This document shows, one piece after another, positions 1 through 6,360 of a stretch of 6,360 nt of DNA (the stretch's first letter is position 1; each line of letters opens with the position of its first letter). Under the pieces are notes generated by a model. It was not told the origin of the DNA. It saw only the letters and a program-made list of their open reading frames with translations, and did not search any database. Origin of the DNA: Flavobacteriales bacterium (GTDB taxonomy: Bacteria; Bacteroidota; Bacteroidia; Flavobacteriales_D; Sanyastnellaceae); NCBI GenBank assembly GCA_947460525.1, contig CANHIV010000067.1, positions 1-6,360 of the forward strand, given 5' to 3'. A program made the position numbers and the translations under genes.

Positions 1-2226
1 CTCAATAAGCAATATACCGGAGGGTTTGATTACGCATTCAATAACAAGCCCAAGGAGATCAAGCCTTTTGCTAAAATTCCAGTGGTCAAGACATCACCAT
101 ATTTGAAGTGGGTAAAGGAATTCAATTTCTATCCGGGTATCAAGCAAGTAGGTTTCCATACCGACATGAATAGGACTTATGAAACCAGCCGTATTCGCAA
201 CAACACACTTGAACTTACTGGTGTGTACAGTGATATGCTGATCCAAACCCAAGCCCAAAAGAATTGGAGTTGGAACCGCAATTACAATGTCAAATACGAT
301 TTGACCAAGAGCATCAAAATGGATTTTGTTGCTGCTACTACTGCTTTGATTGTCGAGCCACGCGGTGTGATTCAGAAGGAAGACAAGGATTGGTACCAAG
401 CTTACAAAGACACTGTGAGCCAGAACATCATGAAGATGGGGGAAAGCACGATGTACAACCATCAATTCAATGCCAGCTACAAATTGCCATTGGATAAATT
501 CCCATTGATTGATTTTGTAAGTTCCGATGTAAAGTACAGCTCCAGCTTCCGATGGGACAGAGCGCCTTTCACACAGGATACTTTGGGACATCGTATTCAG
601 AACTCAAGAAATTTGAACTTGAATGCAACGGCCAATTTTGAGACGTTGTACAACAAAGTGCCACGTTTAAAGGAAGTGAACCAAGGCAAGAAAGACGATA
701 AGAAGGACAAAGGGAAGGACGCCAACAATCCAGACAACAAGGATGGATTTGGTAAAGACTTGGACAAAAAAGACAAGAAGGAAAAGATCAATTGGGTGGA
801 TGTGTCCTTGCGTTTCTTGATGATGGTTCGCAATGCCAACTTTACGTATGCCAAGAATGAGGGAATGATGTTGCCAGGCTACAACCAGCGCGCTGGGATG
901 TTGGGACAGAATGGACAATTCTCTGCACCCGGTTTGGGATTTGCATTTGGACAGCAGAACACCGATTGGCAAGGCAATTTAACCGATCGCAATTTTGCGG
1001 TGCTGATGTCTGAGAATGGATTTTTGGTGAACTCCCCTTATTTGAATAACCAATACACGGAAACAGCCACCACCAATTGGAGCGCCAAGGCATCCATTGA
1101 GCCCATCAAATACTTGAAGATAGAATTAACGGCCAATCGCCAGGATGGTCGCAACTTGTCCAGCTTCTTCCGATTTAATCCGGATTCCATGGAGTACCAG
1201 TTCCAATCACCTTTGGAGACTGGTAATTTCAGCGCGTCCATCAACACTTGGGCAACGGCATTCTCACGTGACGACAAATCCAATGGCAACATGTCGGAAC
1301 CATTTACCCAATTGTTGGCTTACAGAGAAGTGATTTCCGCTCGATTGAATGAAGAGAGTTATCAATTGACCAATCCAGAACCTACAGGTTTTTATCAAGG
1401 TTATGGCGGTACTTCACAAGATGTAGTTATTCCTGCGTTCATAGCGGCTTACACAGGAAAAACACCTGAAGAGGTGGCATTGAATCCTTTCAAAACTGCC
1501 TCTCAACCCAACTGGAAAGTGAGTTATGACGGCTTTACCAAATTGGAAAGTGTGAAGAAATATTTCAAGCAGTTTACAGTCAATCACCAATATCGCTCAA
1601 CCATCAGCGCCAATTACGTGACCAATTTGAATTTCGCGACAGATGCGCAAGGCAGACCTTCCGCTTTGGATGCCAATGAAGTGCCCAACTGGATTCCCAA
1701 GCAACAAATCAATACCATTACCATTACGGAATCAATGGCGCCATTGATTGGGTTTGACATGACTGTTAAAACCAAGAAGAGCAATGACCCGCAGGTGAAG
1801 GTGGAGATGAAGCGCGACAGAACAGTGGCTTTGGGATTGAGCAACAATCAGGTAACGGAGAATAGAAGCAATAGTTTTGTCATTGGTACAGGATACAAAT
1901 TCACAGAAATCCCCAATCCACTGGCCAAAATCAAAGGCAAGAAATTCCCATTGAAGTTGGCCAAGAGTACATCCATCAACCTGCGTGCGGATTTGACCAT
2001 GCGTGATAATGTTACGATGATTAGAAAGGTTACTGAAAAGCAGAATCAAATCACAGCAGGTCAAACCTTGTGGAGCTTAAAGACCAGCGCAGACATGGCG
2101 GTGAGTGACAAATTGACCATCCGTTTCTTCTACGATCATCAATTCAACAAACCCAAGATTTCCAACTCGTTCAACAATACCAACATCAACACAGGTATTG
2201 CGATTCGATTTACTTTGAACGGGTAA
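1..2226 (+). CDS. sprA: SprA, T9SS outer-membrane translocon (C-terminal part, 5' end outside window)
   Basis: This is the last 741 codons of a very large outer-membrane protein; the frame is open to base 1, so the first GTG at 82 is internal and not the start. SprA forms the giant beta-barrel pore through which type IX secretion cargo crosses the outer membrane (established for Flavobacterium SprA, about 2400 residues, and Porphyromonas Sov). Recognisable family stretches are KEFNFYPGIKQVGFHTDMNR (nt 115-174), SSSFRWDRAPF (about nt 538-570), FETLYNKVP (about nt 637-663), NEGMMLPGYNQRAG (about nt 856-897), the AFGQQNTDW region (about nt 943-969) and the C-terminal FFYDHQFNKPKISNSFNNTN segment before the last strand (IRFTLNG). 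Alternating aromatic and polar residues are typical of barrel strands. A Lys/Asp-rich low-complexity linker sits at nt 688-789. The gene ends in TAA, directly against the stop of the convergent glycosyltransferase. Family assignment is firm; what is encoded upstream is not visible. Confidence 0.95.
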   Translation, partial: LNKQYTGGFDYAFNNKPKEIKPFAKIPVVKTSPYLKWVKEFNFYPGIKQVGFHTDMNRTYETSRIRNNTLELTGVYSDMLIQTQAQKNWSWNRNYNVKYDLTKSIKMDFVAATTALIVEPRGVIQKEDKDWYQAYKDTVSQNIMKMGESTMYNHQFNASYKLPLDKFPLIDFVSSDVKYSSSFRWDRAPFTQDTLGHRIQNSRNLNLNATANFETLYNKVPRLKEVNQGKKDDKKDKGKDANNPDNKDGFGKDLDKKDKKEKINWVDVSLRFLMMVRNANFTYAKNEGMMLPGYNQRAGMLGQNGQFSAPGLGFAFGQQNTDWQGNLTDRNFAVLMSENGFLVNSPYLNNQYTETATTNWSAKASIEPIKYLKIELTANRQDGRNLSSFFRFNPDSMEYQFQSPLETGNFSASINTWATAFSRDDKSNGNMSEPFTQLLAYREVISARLNEESYQLTNPEPTGFYQGYGGTSQDVVIPAFIAAYTGKTPEEVALNPFKTASQPNWKVSYDGFTKLESVKKYFKQFTVNHQYRSTISANYVTNLNFATDAQGRPSALDANEVPNWIPKQQINTITITESMAPLIGFDMTVKTKKSNDPQVKVEMKRDRTVALGLSNNQVTENRSNSFVIGTGYKFTEIPNPLAKIKGKKFPLKLAKSTSINLRADLTMRDNVTMIRKVTEKQNQITAGQTLWSLKTSADMAVSDKLTIRFFYDHQFNKPKISNSFNNTNINTGIAIRFTLNG
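688..789 (+). other. Lys/Asp-rich low-complexity linker within SprA
   Basis: About 34 residues made mostly of Lys, Asp, Asn and Gly, beginning KKDDKKDKGKD and ending DKKDKKEK, interrupt the barrel-like sequence between the FETLYNKVP region and the NWVDVSLRFLMMVRNANFTY strand pair. It is probably a flexible, solvent-exposed loop. From memory, SprA homologues are variable in length and composition at about this place, so I read it as a tolerated lineage-specific insertion and not as a domain. The side of the membrane it faces cannot be told from sequence. Confidence 0.7.
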
Positions 2227-3306
2227 TCACTTTTTGGTAAACCAAAACAATGATATCAATGATATCATTGTTGCTGATATCACGACAACAAAGCTGATAT
2301 TGGGTGTTTCTTTAGGCATTAAAAAAGTTAATATTATTATGCCGATCGTATAAGCGTAAAGAATCAAACAAACTTGACGATGATTAAATCCCAAAGACAA
2401 TAATTTGTGGTGAATGTGGTTTTTGTCCGCTTTGAAAGGAGACTGGCCGTTGGCAATGCGAACAGTGAAGACCCGCAGGGTGTCCATTAGCGGATACGCA
2501 AGAATCGCAATGACCAATACAGGCTTCGAAACATGCTGAAAAAAACCATTCAATCTGCTGGGTGGAAATTCAATCAATTTCATCGCCAAAACAAACAATA
2601 CCATCCCCAAAATCAGAGAACCTGAATCGCCCATGAATATTTTGGCCGGTTGAAAATTGAAAACCAAAAATCCAATCAATGCGCCAGTTAGACTAATGGC
2701 CAATAGCGCGAGAGGCAAGTCGCCGGTGGTATAAAACCAAATGGCAAATGTTAGAGATGCTATCACACCAATACCACCTGCAAGACCATCAACACCATCA
2801 ATCAGGTTGATGGCATTTACGATGACGATATAGGTGAACAAACTTAAAACGATGCTGAACCAATAGGGCAAATCATTCACCTCAAACAATCCCCAAAAAC
2901 TGGTGATGCGGATATCGGCCAAATACACCAAAATAATCCCCACCAGAGCGTGCACATACAACTTCTTGTTGGGAGAAACGCCGATAATATCATCTTTCAA
3001 ACCCAAAAAGAACAGGACGAACATGGATGCCACGAGGTATTTGAATTCATTGAGTGCTGAGAGCGGATCATAGTTGTTCCCCATCATCCAATTTTCTTTG
3101 GATGGAAATAAAAGACAATAAGCAAAAAGCGTTCCTGCAAAAATCATGATGCCACCAATCGTGGGAACGCTTCTGTTGTGCAGTTTGCGCTCATCTCCTG
3201 GCTCATCCACGAGATGCTTGAGCTTGGCCACCTTAATCAGGGAGGGCATGGCAATCATCACCAACAAAAAGGCAGTGAAGAAGGCAAGGGTTAAATCCAG
3301 TAACAA
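2227..3306 (-). CDS. WecA/TagO-like polyprenyl-phosphate glycosyl-1-phosphate transferase (MraY family)
   Basis: A 359-residue polytopic inner-membrane enzyme of the MraY/WecA superfamily. Such enzymes move a sugar-1-phosphate (in WecA, GlcNAc-1-phosphate) from a UDP-sugar onto undecaprenyl phosphate, the first step of O-antigen, teichoic acid or related glycan synthesis. Family motifs appear in order: VDEPGDERKLHNRSVPTIGG (33-52), the Asp pair in GLKDDIIGVSP (D105, D106), NAINLIDGVDGLAGG (N164, N167, D170, D173), NFQPAKIFMGDSGSLILG (D227) and the His motif KNHIHHKL (H297, H299, H300), which favours the WecA/TagO branch over MraY. About eleven hydrophobic segments fit the WecA topology. Length is normal. 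The start is TTG: an in-frame stop lies at 3322-3324 and the next ATG is at residue 18, inside the first membrane segment. It is last in the minus-strand string, 39 bp after the barrel-protein gene. The exact sugar is not predictable. Confidence 0.9.
   Translation of the reverse strand: MLLDLTLAFFTAFLLVMIAMPSLIKVAKLKHLVDEPGDERKLHNRSVPTIGGIMIFAGTLFAYCLLFPSKENWMMGNNYDPLSALNEFKYLVASMFVLFFLGLKDDIIGVSPNKKLYVHALVGIILVYLADIRITSFWGLFEVNDLPYWFSIVLSLFTYIVIVNAINLIDGVDGLAGGIGVIASLTFAIWFYTTGDLPLALLAISLTGALIGFLVFNFQPAKIFMGDSGSLILGMVLFVLAMKLIEFPPSRLNGFFQHVSKPVLVIAILAYPLMDTLRVFTVRIANGQSPFKADKNHIHHKLLSLGFNHRQVCLILYAYTIGIIILTFLMPKETPNISFVVVISATMISLISLFWFTKK
2232..2247. terminator. Small inverted repeat at the sprA / transferase junction
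   Basis: The arms TTTTGGT (2232-2238) and ACCAAAA (2241-2247) are perfect complements around a 2-base centre. The repeat starts 6 bases after the sprA stop codon and lies within the last codons of the convergent transferase gene. The stem is short and AT-rich, so it would be a weak hairpin alone. Read from the minus strand it follows the larger palindrome at 2246-2272 and provides a U-rich run (TTTTGGTTT). A role in ending either transcript is inference. Confidence 0.3.
2246..2272. terminator. Perfect 13-bp-arm palindrome, possible bidirectional terminator
   Basis: The arms AACAATGATATCA (2246-2258) and TGATATCATTGTT (2260-2272) are exact reverse complements around one central base. It begins 20 bases after the sprA stop and lies within codons of the transferase C-terminus (the TMISLISLF region). 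In RNA it could fold to a stem of about 12 bp with a 3-base loop, AT-rich. On the minus strand the hairpin is followed by U-rich sequence (TTGTTTTGGTTT), resembling a terminator, though the transferase stop codon comes after it. On the plus strand no U tract follows. Its position between converging genes fits a role in transcription end or transcript 3' protection; a protein-binding site is also possible. Confidence 0.4.
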
Positions 3307-3321
3307 AGTTTTCGGTTTTGG

Positions 3322-3341
3322 TTAGGTGAATATAAACCTAA
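3322..3341. promoter_or_regulatory. Weak inverted repeat in the 39-bp gap between barrel-protein and transferase genes
   Basis: TTAGGT (3322-3327) and ACCTAA (3336-3341) form a 6-bp-arm inverted repeat with an 8-base loop in the only real intergenic gap of the minus-strand string (3307-3345). In minus-strand RNA it would sit about 16 to 35 bases before the TTG start. It could be a partial terminator or attenuator, or it could be chance: the arms are short and no long U tract follows. I see no Shine-Dalgarno sequence and no clear promoter in the gap. Confidence 0.2.
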
Positions 3342-3345
3342 ATCG

Positions 3346-4896
3346 TTAAAAATCGAAGTAACGCGATGAAATGTCGCAGCTGAAGCGAACGGTCAGCAAT
3401 TGACCATCCCAACGTTCACGGCGTGCATTACCCATCAAATCACTATAAGTACGGGTGTCGTTTCGTTGTAAAAATCCCAAGTAGAAACAGGTTCGGGTGT
3501 GGGGATGGATGAGATAACCCACTTCTAATTGCATTTGTTGAAGCAATCGATAGCCGGTCACTTCTATATGGTTATCGTCATAGGCATCAGAGCCACTGCC
3601 CAACGTTTGATCCATTTGGTTGTAATGGCCATCCATCAACCAACGGTTGTAGCGATAATGCAAACGAGCGATCCACTCTTCGGTGTTCCCGTATTGAATG
3701 TACCCCAAGGATTGATTTTGTTGGGTGTAGCCCATCCAGTTTTGCGATGAGTTTTGATAAAGATGAGATCCGGTTTTGTTGTATTCTAGGCGCACATCAA
3801 AATTCTTGATGCCAATGTCCGTGAACAGCGCACCCACTTGGTAGCCTTGACCGTTTCCACCATGTGTGGTCTTTACGTATTGCCCGTAGAACGTAGTCTT
3901 GGTGGTGAGATTCCATTTGACATTCAAGCCGTAGAGCGTGAAATTGTTGGTGTCTTTTTGTGCCATCCAACCGCGCAATCCCAAAATGGGAACGTAACTA
4001 TGAAGGGGTGGAGCCACCATTCCTTGTGGCGTCCATCGCGTGTCTACGCATCCTTCCATGATCCCAATTTCCAATCGAGTAGTGGGCAAAAAAGTAAAGT
4101 AATTCCAAAGTCCGTTTTTCCTTCTGAACAGCGATTCCCCTGTATCGCCAAGCGGCAATCTGATCTGCTCTTGTAAAATAGCAGCAGTGGTGTGGTACTG
4201 CCAACGCGGTTGCAGAATGTGAAGTCGCAACATCGGATAAGACATGGCAGCATCCGACAATAGCAACGAACGGTAACCATTACCAATCATTTGTTTCCCA
4301 TACCCAACTTCAAAAGCCCACCATGATTTTGGTGAATAGGACAACCAACTTTGTGAAACGCCATAGTCATAGCCCACCTTATTGAAAGGTTTATGTCGCC
4401 CCATCCCTGGGATGACACCCAAAATTTGCGCGATGGTGTCTTGGTAATAAGGCAATACACTTTGGGTTTCTATGAATTGCGTTTGAAATTCAAAGGCCGT
4501 TCCCAATTTGCCTTGCAACAATACCCCGCGACTATTTTGATACAGTCGCGAATGGCTTTTGTTGTACTGGTCATTTTTCTGATCCTTGTAATACTCCAAT
4601 TGCAACAACGCATCCACGGTGATATGGGCATCGTCTTTTTTGTATTCCAACAGATGATCTCTAAAAAACAATCGCGAGAGCGTGGAGTAGTATTTGGCGG
4701 AATCTTTGACCTCACCAGTGAGTTTTCGGTAGTTGATTTCAGATTTTAAAATGGGCTTAAGACTGGTAAATGCCGCATGTCCATTCACATGTTCTACTCT
4801 TTCTAATTCTCTATTCCAGTAATCAGAAATGGGCAATGGTTGCGCCATTGAAATGATGGAATAGCAGAAGCTCAAGAAGAATAGAATTTTTTTCAT
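3346..4896 (-). CDS. Outer-membrane beta-barrel protein, Wzi/RemB-like, putative surface glycan or motility factor
   Basis: A 516-residue exported protein. Residues 1-18 form a signal peptide (MKK, then a hydrophobic core, ending SMA) with likely cleavage before Gln19, a common arrangement in Bacteroidota; no lipobox Cys is placed for lipidation. The mature part is rich in Trp, Tyr and Gln, has alternating beta-strand patterns and ends in Phe (RYFDF), the usual barrel-terminal residue. The segment [18 protein letters not shown] (198-215) resembles, from memory, a conserved stretch of Bacteroidota proteins annotated as capsule-assembly Wzi family or gliding protein RemB, which have similar length. 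Wzi is an outer-membrane lectin that holds capsule at the surface. The context agrees: its ATG overlaps the fcl stop (ATGA), implying translational coupling, and a WecA-like transferase follows. Barrel and export are well supported; the family name is moderate, the exact function unknown. A generic OMP of other role is the alternative. Confidence 0.75.
   Translation of the reverse strand: MKKILFFLSFCYSIISMAQPLPISDYWNRELERVEHVNGHAAFTSLKPILKSEINYRKLTGEVKDSAKYYSTLSRLFFRDHLLEYKKDDAHITVDALLQLEYYKDQKNDQYNKSHSRLYQNSRGVLLQGKLGTAFEFQTQFIETQSVLPYYQDTIAQILGVIPGMGRHKPFNKVGYDYGVSQSWLSYSPKSWWAFEVGYGKQMIGNGYRSLLLSDAAMSYPMLRLHILQPRWQYHTTAAILQEQIRLPLGDTGESLFRRKNGLWNYFTFLPTTRLEIGIMEGCVDTRWTPQGMVAPPLHSYVPILGLRGWMAQKDTNNFTLYGLNVKWNLTTKTTFYGQYVKTTHGGNGQGYQVGALFTDIGIKNFDVRLEYNKTGSHLYQNSSQNWMGYTQQNQSLGYIQYGNTEEWIARLHYRYNRWLMDGHYNQMDQTLGSGSDAYDDNHIEVTGYRLLQQMQLEVGYLIHPHTRTCFYLGFLQRNDTRTYSDLMGNARRERWDGQLLTVRFSCDISSRYFDF
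4893..4896 (-). other. ATGA stop/start overlap, fcl to barrel-protein gene
   Basis: The fcl TGA (4895-4893) shares bases with the ATG (4896-4894) of the barrel-protein gene. No Shine-Dalgarno sequence is seen before this ATG (the preceding bases read AATACAACGC), so initiation probably depends on ribosomes finishing fcl, keeping the two products in step. Confidence 0.8.
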
Positions 4897-5825
4897 GCGT
4901 TGTATTTTTGAACAAATTCGCTGTAAACCTTTTCAATTCCTGATCGTAAATCTATTTGGTGTTTCCAACCCAAGGATTCAATCTTATCGACGTTCATTAA
5001 CTTGCGGGGTGTTCCATCGGGTTTACTCGTATTCCAGACCAATTCACCTTCAAAACCCACAATGTCTTTCACCATCTCTGCAAGCGCTTTGATGGAGAGA
5101 TCGGTACCGGTTCCAACATTGACAAATTCTTTTTCATTGTAATGCTGCATTAAAAAGTAGCAGGCATCTGCCAAGTCATCCACATGCAAAAACTCTCGCA
5201 ATGGCGACCCCGTTCCCCAAACCTCTACTTCAGAAAGCTGATTAATTTTTCCTTCGTGAAATTTTCGAATCAAGGCAGGAAGCACGTGTGAGTTTTGTAA
5301 ATCATAGTTATCATTTGGGCCATACAAATTGGTGGGCATGGCAGAAATGAAATTGTCATTGTATTGGTCACGGTAACTTTCACACAATTTGATTCCTGCT
5401 ATTTTGGCAATGGCATAAGGCTCATTGGTGGGTTCCAATTCGCCAGTAAGCAAAGCGTTTTCGGTTAAAGGCTGCGGAGCTATTTTGGGATAAATGCAGG
5501 ATGATCCCAAGAACAGTAATTTTTGAACTTGATGCACATGGGCCGCATGTATCACATTGGCCTCTATCATCAAATTGTTGTACAAGAACTCTGCTCGAAA
5601 AGTATTGTTGGCATGAATCCCTCCAACTTTGGCAGCGGCTAAAAAAACAAATTGCGGTTTTTCATTCGAAAAGAAATCCATCACAGCAGCCTGATTCATC
5701 AAATCCAATTCAGCGGAGCTGCGTGTGATGATGTTTTCAAATCCTTCAGCTTGTAATTTTCGGACGATCGCAGAACCCACCATTCCTCGGTGACCGGCGA
5801 TATAAATTTTATCTTGCTTATTCAT
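4893..5825 (-). CDS. fcl: GDP-L-fucose synthase (GDP-4-keto-6-deoxymannose 3,5-epimerase/4-reductase)
   Basis: A cytoplasmic NADPH-dependent short-chain dehydrogenase/reductase that converts GDP-4-keto-6-deoxy-D-mannose to GDP-L-fucose, the donor for fucosylated surface glycans. With the start chosen here it has 310 residues, normal for the family. Visible motifs: Rossmann GHRGMVG (11-17), GSSCIYPK with S108 and C110, the catalytic pair Y137 and K141 in [19 protein letters not shown] (164-175), H180, and [13 protein letters not shown] (209-221). S108, C110, Y137, K141 and H180 match the known catalytic set of E. coli Fcl (Ser107, Cys109, Tyr136, Lys140, His179). Two upstream in-frame ATGs (5834, 5852) are possible, but the [14 protein letters not shown] start at 5825 gives the family's usual N-terminus. 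This start overlaps the permease stop by 8 bp; GAAGGGA lies just before it. The partner dehydratase gene gmd is not in the window. The assignment is secure; the start is less so. Confidence 0.95.
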   Translation of the reverse strand: MNKQDKIYIAGHRGMVGSAIVRKLQAEGFENIITRSSAELDLMNQAAVMDFFSNEKPQFVFLAAAKVGGIHANNTFRAEFLYNNLMIEANVIHAAHVHQVQKLLFLGSSCIYPKIAPQPLTENALLTGELEPTNEPYAIAKIAGIKLCESYRDQYNDNFISAMPTNLYGPNDNYDLQNSHVLPALIRKFHEGKINQLSEVEVWGTGSPLREFLHVDDLADACYFLMQHYNEKEFVNVGTGTDLSIKALAEMVKDIVGFEGELVWNTSKPDGTPRKLMNVDKIESLGWKHQIDLRSGIEKVYSEFVQKYNA

Positions 5826-6360
5826 TCCCTTCATTTTTTGGATCAAATGCACTTCTCAAACCATTGCCAATATACATCAAAGCCAATACGGTTAGCATGA
5901 TGCACACACCGGGCGCCAATGCCAGATAGGCTTGTGTGGTAGGCAATAGACTGTAATTTTCTCTAATCATATTTCCCCAACTTGGTGTGGGAATTTGAAC
6001 GCCCAATCCCAAAAAGCTCATGCCACTTTCTACGAGAATGGCACTCGAAAAATTGGCACTGGAGATGACGATGATCGCCGGCCACAGATTGGGCAAGATT
6101 TGTTGAAATAGAATTTTAAAATCAGAAAGTCCCATAGAACGGGCAGCTTCAATGTATTCCTTTTCTCTGATGCTCAAGACTTGTCCTCGAACCACACGCG
6201 CTACTTCCACCCACATGGTCAAACCAATGGCCATAAATACTTTCCAGAATCCTGTACCAAAGGCCAAAATAAAGGCCATCACAATCAGCAAGCTGGGGAT
6301 GGACCAAATGACATTGATGAACCATGACAATACCGCATCTACCCATCCGCGGTAATAGCC
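5818..6360 (-). CDS. ABC transporter permease, DppC/OppC family (C-terminal part, start outside window)
   Basis: The frame is open to the window edge, so this is the last 180 residues of a longer protein; the TTG at 6330 is internal. It belongs to the inner-membrane permeases of peptide/nickel-type ABC importers (binding-protein-dependent transport, DppC/OppC branch). The first visible residues [10 protein letters not shown] followed by IPSLL match the family's conserved cytoplasmic stretch. The EAA loop, which contacts the ATPase, is complete: [14 protein letters not shown] then ILP (window residues 68-90). Later conserved parts are [18 protein letters not shown] (115-132) and the final membrane segment ending [11 protein letters not shown]. 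Such permeases pair with a DppB/OppB partner, ATPases and a binding protein, none of which are visible here. It is the first gene of the visible minus-strand string and its stop overlaps the fcl start. The transported substrate is unknown; peptide is the default guess. Confidence 0.92.
   Translation of the reverse strand, partial: GYYRGWVDAVLSWFINVIWSIPSLLIVMAFILAFGTGFWKVFMAIGLTMWVEVARVVRGQVLSIREKEYIEAARSMGLSDFKILFQQILPNLWPAIIVISSANFSSAILVESGMSFLGLGVQIPTPSWGNMIRENYSLLPTTQAYLALAPGVCIMLTVLALMYIGNGLRSAFDPKNEGNE

Noticed and set aside
82..84. GTG at 82 as the start of a separate 714-residue gene
   Set aside because: The frame continues upstream to base 1 with SprA-like sequence and the family is over 2000 residues, so this is an internal valine codon.
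94..591. 165-codon open frame antisense to sprA
   Set aside because: It lies wholly opposite a clear sprA frame, its product has no recognisable features, and it mirrors the codon pattern of the sense gene.
667..972. Antisense frame with a hydrophobic stretch that looks like a membrane protein
   Set aside because: The hydrophobic residues are the reverse complement of the Lys/Asp-rich SprA linker (AAG and GAC read as CTT and GTC), so the pattern is an artefact.
3838..4176. 112-codon plus-strand frame opposite the barrel-protein gene
   Set aside because: It is a shadow of the minus-strand gene, with no start context, no family resemblance and no neighbours on that strand.
5826..5852. Longer N-terminus for fcl (starts at ATG 5852 or 5834)
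   Set aside because: The nine extra residues (MHLIQKMKG) lie inside permease coding sequence and are not expected in the family; the start at 5825 gives the usual N-terminus. The choice is not proven.
6152..6355. 67-codon plus-strand frame opposite the permease
   Set aside because: It is entirely antisense to conserved permease motifs, including the EAA loop region, and has no recognisable product.

Overview
The window comes from a Bacteroidota genome, probably a member of a gliding or type IX secretion (T9SS)-bearing lineage (Flavobacteriia or a relative; I cannot place the genus). The main reason is that the left third encodes the C-terminal part of SprA, the giant outer-membrane translocon of the T9SS, which is known only from this phylum. 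Other signs agree: an outer-membrane protein with a Bacteroidota-style signal peptide ending Ala-Gln, moderate GC content, and weak or absent Shine-Dalgarno sequences.

Layout. Positions 1-2226 (+ strand) hold the last 741 codons of sprA; its start lies outside the window. The rest (2227-6360) is one tightly packed minus-strand gene string, read right to left: (i) the C-terminal 180 residues of a DppC/OppC-type ABC transporter permease, whose start lies beyond 6360; (ii) GDP-L-fucose synthase (fcl), whose likely start overlaps the permease stop by 8 bp; (iii) a 516-residue outer-membrane beta-barrel protein of the Wzi/RemB-like kind, whose ATG overlaps the fcl stop as ATGA; and (iv) a WecA/TagO-like polyprenyl-phosphate glycosyl-1-phosphate transferase, 39 bp further on and starting at TTG. 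The two transcription directions converge with no spacer: the sprA TAA (2224-2226) abuts the transferase TGA (2227-2229). Two adjacent inverted repeats lie just inside the end of the transferase gene.

How the genes may work together. fcl makes an activated deoxysugar (GDP-L-fucose), the WecA-like enzyme loads the first sugar phosphate on the lipid carrier, and the Wzi/RemB-like barrel is likely a surface glycan or motility factor at the outer membrane. The minus-strand string therefore looks like part of a surface-polysaccharide module. The peptide-type ABC permease is the odd member and may simply be a co-transcribed neighbour. SprA exports T9SS cargo, some of which is anchored to surface glycolipid in other Bacteroidota, so the proximity is suggestive but proves no functional link.

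All of the genes have recognisable relatives and no wholly new system is evident. The most noteworthy non-coding signal is the palindrome cluster at the convergent junction. There is no stretch over 300 bases without a gene, and I see no RNA genes, CRISPR array, insertion sequence or attachment site.
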